Shown piece by piece: positions 58,634 to 64,000 of a stretch of DNA of 64,000 bases (within the stretch, counting starts at the first letter, position 1; every line of letters starts with the position of its first letter). The stretch comes from Streptomyces mangrovisoli (GTDB taxonomy: Bacteria > Actinomycetota > Actinomycetes > Streptomycetales > Streptomycetaceae): positions 124,001-188,000 of the forward strand of contig NZ_LAVA02000026.1 in assembly GCF_000974985.2 (NCBI RefSeq), read 5' to 3'. Below the pieces are notes generated by a model. That model did no database searches, was not told the DNA's origin, and saw nothing but the letters and a program-made list of their open reading frames with translations. A program made the position numbers and the translations under genes.

Positions 58634-60100
58634 TCAGCGGCCGGCCGTCTCCAGGTCGTCCAGGTCGGCGGCCGGGGTCTCCTCCCCCGCCGCGACGATC
58701 TGCGCGGCGCGCCGCCGGGTGGGGATCAGCAGGGCCGCGATCCCGGCGAGCGCGACCACCGCGGAGCCGGTGACCAGCGCGGGCCGCAGTCCGTCGACGA
58801 AGTCCTGCCCGGAGGCGTAGCCGCCCTGGGCCGCGAAGATCGACGACATGATCGCGATGCCGAGGGCGCCGCCGACCTCGCGCAGCGCGTTGTTGGCGCC
58901 GGAGGCGATGCCCTGCTCCTGGGGCCGCACGCTGGACATGACCAGGTTGGCCGCCGGGGCGAAGTACAGGGCCATGCCGACGCCGCTGATGATCAGGGCG
59001 GGCAGCTGGGCGGCGTAGGAGACGTCGGCGGCCACCACGGACGCCATCCAGCCGAGCCCGGCCGCCTGGAGGAACAGGCCGGCGGCGACGACCGGGCGGC
59101 CGCCGATGCGGTCGGAGAGGATGCCCGCGATCGGCGCGACCAGCATCGGCATCCCGGTCCAGGGCAGCATCCTGAGGCCCGCCTCGGTGGGCGAGTAGCC
59201 GAGCACGCCCTGCATGTACTGGCTGAGCAGGAAGATCGAGCCGAACATGCCGAGGAACATCAGCAGGCTGGCGGCGTTGATGCCGGCGAAGGCGCGGGAG
59301 CGGAAGAGCCGCATCGGCAGCATGGGGTTCTCGGCGCGGGCGCCGTGCAGGACGAAGCCGACGAGCAGCGCGCCGCCCGCGAACAGGCCGGTCAGCACCA
59401 GGGAGTCGGTCCAGCCGTCGGCGGGCCCGCGGACCAGGCCGTAGACGATGCCGAAGAGGCCGCCGCTGGCGAGCAGGGTGCCGGGCACGTCCAGCGGGGC
59501 GCCGGTGCCGTACGACTCGGCGAGGCGCAGCCGGGCGAGCGGCAGCACGGCGAGGCCGAGGGGCACGTTCAGCCAGAAGATCCAGTGCCAGGAGACGTGT
59601 TCGGTGAGGCTGCCGCCGATCAGCGGCCCGGAGGCGACCGCGAGGCCGTTGACGGCGCCCCAGATGCCGTAGGCGAGGCCCCGCTTGGCGGCGGGCACGG
59701 CGGCGGTCAGCAGGGTGAGCGTCAGCGGCATCATCACGGCGGCGCCGACGCCCTGGATCGCCCGCGCGGCGATGAGGGAGTCGATGCCGGGTGCCATGGC
59801 CGCTGCGGCGGAGGCCCCGGTGAAGACGGTGAGCCCGGCCAGGAAGAGCCGGCGGCGCCCGAACCGGTCGCCGAGGGCGGCGCCGAACATCAGCAGCACG
59901 GCGAAGGTGAGCGTGTAGGCGCTCACGGTCCATTCGAGGTCGTCCAGCGCGCCGCCGAGGTCCTTGCGGATGGAGGGCAGCGCGGTGGTGACGACCAGGT
60001 TGTCGAGGGCCGCCATGAATCCGGCGACGCTGGTGATGACGAGGGCCCAGGCGGCGCCCCCGCGGCGTGCCACGGTCTCGGTCTCGGTCTGCTGTGACAT
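58634..60100 (-). CDS. MFS drug exporter, DHA2 family
   Basis: A 488-residue transporter with about 14 membrane helices. LDNLVVTTALPSI is in helix 1, GAALGDRFGRRRLF is motif A, and GPLIGGSLTEHVSWHWIFW is near helix 5. It is distinct from the DHA2 exporter at 31770. A TTAGT..ACTAA operator (60140-60159) lies 40-59 bp upstream, matching one in front of the tetR gene located 113 bp upstream, so it is likely repressed by that TetR. The substrate is unknown. Confidence 0.92.
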   Translation of the reverse strand: MSQQTETETVARRGGAAWALVITSVAGFMAALDNLVVTTALPSIRKDLGGALDDLEWTVSAYTLTFAVLLMFGAALGDRFGRRRLFLAGLTVFTGASAAAAMAPGIDSLIAARAIQGVGAAVMMPLTLTLLTAAVPAAKRGLAYGIWGAVNGLAVASGPLIGGSLTEHVSWHWIFWLNVPLGLAVLPLARLRLAESYGTGAPLDVPGTLLASGGLFGIVYGLVRGPADGWTDSLVLTGLFAGGALLVGFVLHGARAENPMLPMRLFRSRAFAGINAASLLMFLGMFGSIFLLSQYMQGVLGYSPTEAGLRMLPWTGMPMLVAPIAGILSDRIGGRPVVAAGLFLQAAGLGWMASVVAADVSYAAQLPALIISGVGMALYFAPAANLVMSSVRPQEQGIASGANNALREVGGALGIAIMSSIFAAQGGYASGQDFVDGLRPALVTGSAVVALAGIAALLIPTRRRAAQIVAAGEETPAADLDDLETAGR

Positions 60101-60139
60101 CTCTCCCCCAGAGAGATCGTTGGTTGACTGGGATCTTTG

Positions 60140-60159
60140 GTTAGTTATTGATGACTAAC
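60140..60159 (-). promoter_or_regulatory. TetR operator upstream of the MFS gene
   Basis: GTTAGT-N8-ACTAAC, perfect arms, 8-nt spacer. It has the same design as the operator at 60791-60814. Confidence 0.8.
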
Positions 60160-60213
60160 TTCTACGATCATGGACGACCCCGGACCGGGAGCCGTGACCC
60201 CCGGTCCTCCCGC

Positions 60214-60783
60214 CTACTCCCCGGGCCCGCAGGCGGCGCCCGGACCCTCGAACAGCCCTTCCCACACCCGGTGTCCGGGCGGGAACCCCATCGCCACCAG
60301 CGTGTTGATGAGCATTCCGGTCGCCAGGAACGTCGTGGTCTCGCCCGGGTCCGCGCCGAGCGGCAGATGGACGGTGTCCCACAGCCGCATCCAGCCGGCC
60401 CGCACGGCCTCGCCGAACTCGTGGTCGCCCTCCTGCTCGGCGGCGGCCACGGCGACGTACATCTGCATCTGCATCATCAGCCGCTCGGGCCGCTCCGCGA
60501 TGACCTCGACGTACGCGTCCCCCATGGCGTGCTTCGCCTCCTCGCCCTCCAGGCCCTTGGCGGCCTCCTGGAAGGTCCGGATGGTGTCCTCGACGCAGCG
60601 CTCGGCGGCGGCGAGGAAGATCGCCTTCTTGCCCGGGAAGAGCCGGAAGAGATACGGCTGCGAGACCCCGACGCGCTTGGCGATCGCCTCGGTGCTCGTG
60701 CCGTGATATCCGCCACGGGCGAACTCGGCGGTCGCCGCGCGGATGACGCTCTCGCGCCGCTCCTCTGCACTCATCCTGGCCAT
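60214..60783 (-). CDS. TetR family regulator of the MFS gene
   Basis: A 189-residue regulator. The helix-turn-helix reads GTSTEAIAKRVGVSQPYLFRLF, and MQMQMYVAVAAAEQE lies in the ligand domain. ATG 60783 (MARMSAEERRE) fits; a longer frame to 60804 would run into the operator. It precedes the MFS gene on the same strand with 113 bp between, and identical-type operators precede both genes. Confidence 0.92.
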   Translation of the reverse strand: MARMSAEERRESVIRAATAEFARGGYHGTSTEAIAKRVGVSQPYLFRLFPGKKAIFLAAAERCVEDTIRTFQEAAKGLEGEEAKHAMGDAYVEVIAERPERLMMQMQMYVAVAAAEQEGDHEFGEAVRAGWMRLWDTVHLPLGADPGETTTFLATGMLINTLVAMGFPPGHRVWEGLFEGPGAACGPGE

Positions 60784-60790
60784 GGGAAGT

Positions 60791-60814
60791 AAGTTAGTAC
60801 GCAATCACTAACTT
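60791..60814 (-). promoter_or_regulatory. TetR operator upstream of its own gene
   Basis: AAGTTAGT-N8-ACTAACTT, a perfect 8-8-8 inverted repeat 8-31 bp upstream of the ATG. It indicates autoregulation. Confidence 0.85.
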
Positions 60815-60850
60815 CGCAAGGGGGGCTCTGGGAGACGTTTGACGACGAGT

Positions 60851-60880
60851 AAGGGGCGCCCTCAAACGAGGGCGCCCCTT
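60851..60880 (-). terminator. Perfect 13-bp hairpin upstream of tetR
   Basis: AAGGGGCGCCCTC pairs fully with GAGGGCGCCCCTT around AAAC. It most likely ends the hydratase operon that lies to its right. Confidence 0.8.
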
Positions 60881-60886
60881 ACCTCG

Positions 60887-60979
60887 AACTCCGTCACAGG
60901 ACCGGGCTCGGAACGTGGCTCCGCCACAGGACCGGGCTCTGAACGTGGCTCCGTCACAGGACCGGGCTCGGAACCTGGC
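60887..60979. repeat. About three tandem copies of a 30-bp repeat
   Basis: Units at 60901-60930 and 60931-60960 differ at two positions. A third partial copy is at 60961-60979, and the preceding CCGTCACAGG (60891-60900) is the end of another. Core: ACCGGGCTCGGAACGTGGCT. It lies directly past the end of the HadB-like gene. Confidence 0.85.
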
Positions 60980-60981
60980 CG

Positions 60982-61410
60982 TCAGGCCAGCCGCACGACC
61001 GCCCGGGACATCCCCAGCACCTTCTGCCCGGCGCTGGTCGCCGTCAGATCCACCCGCACGGTGTTGTCGTCGAGCTTCGCCGCGACCTTGCCGCTGACCT
61101 CGATCAGGGCGCCCTGGTCGTCGTTGGGCACGACGACCGGCTTGGTGAAGCGGACGCCGTACTCGACGACCGCGCCCGGGTCCCCGGTCCAGTCGGTGAC
61201 CACACGGACCGCCTCGGCCATGGTGAACATGCCGTGCGCGATGACGTCCGGCAGCCCGACCTCCTTGGCGAACTTCTCGTTCCAGTGGATCGGGTTGAAG
61301 TCCCCGGAGGCGCCCGCGTACTGCACCAGCGTGGCGCGCGTCACCGGGAAACTCTGGGCCGGGAGCTCGGTGCCGACCTCGACCTCGTCGTAAGCGATCT
61401 TCGCCGTCAT
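60982..61410 (-). CDS. MaoC-like (R)-specific hydratase, HadB-type subunit
   Basis: A 142-residue hot-dog-fold dehydratase subunit. The hydratase motif is YAGASGDFNPIHWNEKFAKE, with the catalytic Asp/His, followed by GLPDVIAHGMFTMA. ATG 61410 follows the partner gene's stop by 7 bp. It matches the actinobacterial HadB-type subunit; in mycobacteria the pair acts on 3-hydroxyacyl-ACP. The streptomycete substrate is not established. Confidence 0.9.
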   Translation of the reverse strand: MTAKIAYDEVEVGTELPAQSFPVTRATLVQYAGASGDFNPIHWNEKFAKEVGLPDVIAHGMFTMAEAVRVVTDWTGDPGAVVEYGVRFTKPVVVPNDDQGALIEVSGKVAAKLDDNTVRVDLTATSAGQKVLGMSRAVVRLA

Positions 61411-61417
61411 CGGTGTC

Positions 61418-61873
61418 TCACGCCTCCTCGGCCGCGGCACGGGCCACGAGCTTGGTCCAGGCGGTGACGACGTGCTCGCCCGCCTCGTCGTGCACCTCGC
61501 CCCGGACGTCCAGGATGTCGTTGCCGGCCATCGACTTGATCGCCTCGATGGTGGAGGTGACGGTCAGCCGGTCGCCCGCGCGCACCGGCCGGGTGTAGGC
61601 GAACTTCTGGTCGCCGTGCACCACACGGCTGTAGTCCAGGCCCAGTTGCGGGTCGGCGATGACCTCGCCGGCGGCCTTGAACGTGATCGCGAACACGAAG
61701 GTCGGCGGGGCGATCACATCGGCGTGGCCGAGCGCCTTGGCGGCGTCCGGGTCCGTGTACGCCGGGTTGGCGTCACCCACGGCCTCCGCGAACTCGCGAA
61801 TCTTCTCCCGGCCCACCTCGTAGGGGTCGGTGGGCGGGTAGGTCCGCCCCACGAAGGACTGGTCGAGCGCCAT
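61418..61873 (-). CDS. MaoC-like N-terminal hydratase, HadA-type subunit
   Basis: A 151-residue protein of the UPF0336/FAS1-like dehydratase group. MALDQSFVGRTYPPTDPYEV, then FAEAVGDANPAYTDPDAAKA and DVIAPPTFVFAITF are typical. ATG 61873 has GGAGGTG about 9 nt upstream. It forms a two-gene operon with the HadB-type gene and lies next to rpmG, the usual actinobacterial neighbourhood. Confidence 0.9.
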   Translation of the reverse strand: MALDQSFVGRTYPPTDPYEVGREKIREFAEAVGDANPAYTDPDAAKALGHADVIAPPTFVFAITFKAAGEVIADPQLGLDYSRVVHGDQKFAYTRPVRAGDRLTVTSTIEAIKSMAGNDILDVRGEVHDEAGEHVVTAWTKLVARAAAEEA

Positions 61874-61997
61874 GGCCCGGCACCTCCTGCTGTCGCCTGA
61901 ACTCTGCTCTGGGCACCCGGCGGCCGGATCCGGGCCCCGACCGCACGGCGGTCGCCGCACGGTGGCCCCAACCGGCCGGTAACCCGGGCCGAAACGA

Positions 61998-62034
61998 CAC
62001 GAGGCCGCCCCCCGACTGCGGGGGCGGCCTCGTG
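61998..62034 (-). terminator. rpmG terminator
   Basis: CACGAGGCCGCCCCC pairs fully with GGGGGCGGCCTCGTG around 7 nt, a perfect 15-bp stem 12 bp beyond the rpmG stop. The spacer to the HadA-type gene (61874-61997) shows no other element. Confidence 0.88.
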
Positions 62035-62046
62035 TACGAGCCTGAT

Positions 62047-62211
62047 TTATCGCGTCTCGCGGTGCGCGGTGTGCGCGTTGCAACGCGGGCAGTGCTTCTT
62101 CATCTCCAGTCGGTCCGGGTTGTTACGCCGGTTCTTCTTGGTGATGTAGTTCCGCTCCTTGCACTCCACGCAGGCCAGCGTGATCTTCGGGCGGACGTCG
62201 GTGGCAGCCAC
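62047..62211 (-). CDS. rpmG: 50S ribosomal protein L33 (zinc-binding form)
   Basis: A 54-residue L33 starting at GTG 62211 ([20 protein letters not shown]) with AAGGAG upstream. Two CxxC pairs (CVEC and CPRC) show the zinc-containing C+ form. It lies downstream of tRNA-Met and tRNA-Thr and upstream of the HadAB-like pair, a typical actinobacterial order. Confidence 0.97.
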   Translation of the reverse strand: MAATDVRPKITLACVECKERNYITKKNRRNNPDRLEMKKHCPRCNAHTAHRETR

Positions 62212-62300
62212 GTGAGTGCTCCTTGACGGACGGTAGACAGATTGAACGCAAAAAAAGAGTAGCCGATCGGAGGACCGACCCCACAATCGGCTACTATGTG

Positions 62301-62373
62301 TAGCGGTGACCGGACTTGAACCGGTGACACAGCGATTATGAGCCGCTTGCTCTACCGACTGAGCTACACCGCT
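62301..62373 (-). tRNA. tRNA-Met (anticodon CAT, elongator type)
   Basis: A 73-nt cloverleaf. Acceptor AGCGGTG pairs with CACCGCT. The D-stem is GCTC/GAGC, and the anticodon arm AGCGG-CTCATAA-TCGCT has anticodon CAT. The first acceptor pair A-U and the anticodon stem without three G-C pairs indicate an elongator rather than initiator tRNA. It precedes rpmG. Confidence 0.94.
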
Positions 62374-62419
62374 TTGATGTGTTCGGTTCCCGCCTCGCGA
62401 CGGGAACCTCCCTCACCAG

Positions 62420-62492
62420 AGCCCCAATACGGAATCGAACCGTAGACCTTCTCCTTACCATGGAGACGCTCTGCCGACTGAGCTATTGGGGC
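62420..62492 (-). tRNA. tRNA-Thr (anticodon GGT)
   Basis: A 73-nt cloverleaf. Acceptor GCCCCAA pairs with TTGGGGC. The D-stem is GCTC/GAGC, and the anticodon arm has loop ATGGTAA between TCTCC and GGAGA, giving anticodon GGT. CCA is not encoded. It is 46 bp upstream of tRNA-Met. Confidence 0.95.
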
Positions 62493-62758
62493 GAGCGATG
62501 AAGACATTACACGGTAGGCAGCCGTTCGCCCAAATCCGTTTCGAGCCGCCCCTCCGGGCCGTCACAGCAGGCCCTGGCGGCCCTGTCGGCCCCTCCCGCA
62601 CGGCGGACCACACCGGTACGACTATTGCGCTCCTCCCGGCCGTGAGCGGATCTCCACCCTAGGCTCGACTCACTCTGCGTGATCTTGCGTGGTGGACGTG
62701 GAGCAGGACGCGTCCCCACCCCAGCCCGTGCCCGCAGCCGCCGAGCCCTTGGAGCGCG

Positions 62759-64000
62759 ATGCCCGACAGCCAGCCGCAGCCGCCCCACTCGTCCTCGCCG
62801 TCCTCGGGATCGTCCGCGTCGTGTCCGCCGCCCGCTCCCCTCCTGCTCTGCGGGGCCCGGCTGACCGACGGCCGGACCGTGGACGTACGGCTGGGCGGCG
62901 GCCGGATCGAGGCGGTCGGCACGGCCGGCAGTCTCACGGCCGGCACCGGCACCGGCCGGTGCGCCCGGGTGGACCTCGGCGGCTACCTGCTGCTGCCGGC
63001 CCCGGCGGAGCCGCACGCGCACGCCGACACCGCGCTGTCGGCGGACACGGACGGCCCGGTGTCGTACGACCCCGACGACGTCCAGCGGCGCGCGACGGAG
63101 GCGGCCCTGCTGCAGCTGGGGCACGGCGCGACGGCGCTGCGCGCGCAGGTGCGGGTGGACGACGTGCAGGGCCTCGGCGCGCTCGCCGCCGTGCTCCGGG
63201 CGCGCCGCTCGCTGCGCGGGCTGGCCGAACTGACGACCGTGGCGATGCCGCGGCTGCTGACCGGGCTGGCCGGGGCGGACGGGCTCGCGATGCTGCGGGA
63301 CGCCCTGAAGATGGGCGCCTCGGTGGTGGGCGGCTGCCCGGACGCCGACCCCGACCCCACGGGCTACGCGGAGGCGGTCCTGGAACTGGCCTCCGAGCAC
63401 GGCTGCCCGGTCGACCTGCACACCGACGCGGACGATCCGGCGCGGCTGGCCCGGCTCGCGGCGATGGCGGGCGGGCTGCGCCCCGGCGTGACGCTGAGCC
63501 CCTGCGGCGGGCTCGGCCGGCTGCCCGGCGAGGTGGCGGCCCGCACCGCGGACCAACTCGCCGCGGCGGGCGTGACGGTGGTGTGCCTGCCGCAGGGCGG
63601 CTGCGCCGGCGCGAACCGGCGGGCCACGGCTCCGGTACGGCTGCTGCGCGCGGCCGGGGTGCGGCTGGCGGCGGGCAGCGGCGCGCTGCGGGACGTCTCG
63701 AACCCGGTGGGCCGGGGGGACCCGCTGGAGGCGGCCTACCTCCTCGCCTCCCGGCACGGCCTGCGCCCCGAGGACGCGTACGACGCGGTGAGCACGTCCG
63801 CGCGGGCGGCGCTGGGCCTGCCCGAGGTACGGGTGGAGGCGGGCTTCCCGGCCGACCTGCTGGCGGTCCGCGGCGACCGGCTGGCCGGGGCGCTGTCGCT
63901 GGCGTACAGCAGGATCGTGGTGCACCGGGGCCGGGTGGTGGCGCGGACCAGCGCGGTCCGGGAGTACTGCAGTTCGGCCGCGGCGGCGGAACCGGGACTG
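62759..64000 (+). CDS. Amidohydrolase (cytosine-deaminase-like), incomplete at window end
   Basis: The frame is open from ATG 62759 to the window edge (414 residues visible). After a Ser/Pro-rich N-terminus, an amidohydrolase fold begins near LLLCGARLTDGRTVDVRLGG. It keeps the HxH metal motif (His86 and His88 in EPHAHADTAL) and a third histidine, His221 in VDLHTDADD. The next expected His (SH motif) is Pro248 (LSPCGG), and the expected metal Asp is Gly308 (AAGSGALRD). It may therefore be inactive or use another mechanism. A Shine-Dalgarno-like GGAG lies just upstream. Confidence 0.85.
   Translation, partial: MPDSQPQPPHSSSPSSGSSASCPPPAPLLLCGARLTDGRTVDVRLGGGRIEAVGTAGSLTAGTGTGRCARVDLGGYLLLPAPAEPHAHADTALSADTDGPVSYDPDDVQRRATEAALLQLGHGATALRAQVRVDDVQGLGALAAVLRARRSLRGLAELTTVAMPRLLTGLAGADGLAMLRDALKMGASVVGGCPDADPDPTGYAEAVLELASEHGCPVDLHTDADDPARLARLAAMAGGLRPGVTLSPCGGLGRLPGEVAARTADQLAAAGVTVVCLPQGGCAGANRRATAPVRLLRAAGVRLAAGSGALRDVSNPVGRGDPLEAAYLLASRHGLRPEDAYDAVSTSARAALGLPEVRVEAGFPADLLAVRGDRLAGALSLAYSRIVVHRGRVVARTSAVREYCSSAAAAEPGL

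Noticed and set aside
58610..60097. 495-codon plus-strand frame opposite the second MFS gene
   Set aside because: It is antisense to a clear 14-helix transporter with correct codon bias; the translation is low complexity.
55832..60979. Short repeats at 55832-55903 and 60887-60979 as CRISPR arrays
   Set aside because: Both are direct tandem repeats without unique spacers, and no cas genes are present.
62507..63925. 472-codon minus-strand frame opposite the terminal amidohydrolase
   Set aside because: The plus strand encodes recognisable amidohydrolase motifs; the minus frame is Arg/Gly/Gln-rich with no domain.

Overview
This 64 kb window is high-GC actinobacterial chromosome, almost certainly Streptomyces. 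The signs are G/C-ending codons, frequent GTG and TTG starts, no rpsD between rpsK and rpoA, an RpoB of 1161 residues starting at TTG, and the order tRNA-Trp/secE/nusG/rplK/rplA...rplJL/rpoBC...rpsL/rpsG/fusA/tuf...S10-spc-alpha...rplM/rpsI/glmM. No species can be named from the sequence alone. There is no rRNA, IS element, CRISPR array or prophage in the window.

Layout. 1-1482 holds the 3' part of pantothenate kinase and a DUF389 membrane protein on the plus strand. 1679-22878 is a leftward block: glmM, rpsI-rplM, truA, then rplQ-rpoA-rpsK-rpsM-rpmJ-infA, map, adk-secY and the spc and S10 genes back to rpsJ. One plus-strand membrane protein (4612-5493) interrupts it. Perfect hairpins split this block into several transcription units. 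23408-31004 is an accessory island between the S10 and str clusters. Its plus half encodes an SseB-like protein, a WXG-type protein, a 573-residue type VII-type toxin with a C-terminal papain-fold (glutamine-deamidase-like) domain, a small YrhB/Imm35-like immunity protein, and a 432-residue duplicated protein whose halves look like an immunity domain joined to a degraded copy of the toxin fold. Facing it is a second WXG-type operon on the minus strand. A divergent marR/MFS pair follows (31071-33296).

33446-37807 is the str cluster (tuf, fusA, rpsG, rpsL). 38205-38900 is a DUF1707/DUF4190 membrane protein. 39071-48194 is rpoC-rpoB and rplL-rplJ, 48506-49429 a lipoprotein, and 49630-52495 rplA-rplK, nusG-secE and tRNA-Trp. 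52756-58421 holds an aminotransferase, an adenosine-deaminase-family enzyme, a TetR regulator facing an NAD(P)-binding protein across twin operators, and murB. 58634-60783 is an MFS exporter with its own TetR regulator; both 5' ends carry the same palindrome. 60982-62492 holds the two HadAB-like hydratase subunits, rpmG, tRNA-Met and tRNA-Thr. The window ends inside an amidohydrolase-like gene on the plus strand.

Most genes are core translation, transcription, secretion and cell-wall functions. The unusual parts are the toxin/immunity island and its pseudo-toxin repeats, a 25-nt hairpin element shared by the rpsJ and rpsL leaders, attenuator-like hairpins ahead of rpsJ and rplJ, interspersed Streptomyces-type repeats, a possible 31-codon tetrapeptide-repeat ORF, and an amidohydrolase missing two expected metal ligands.
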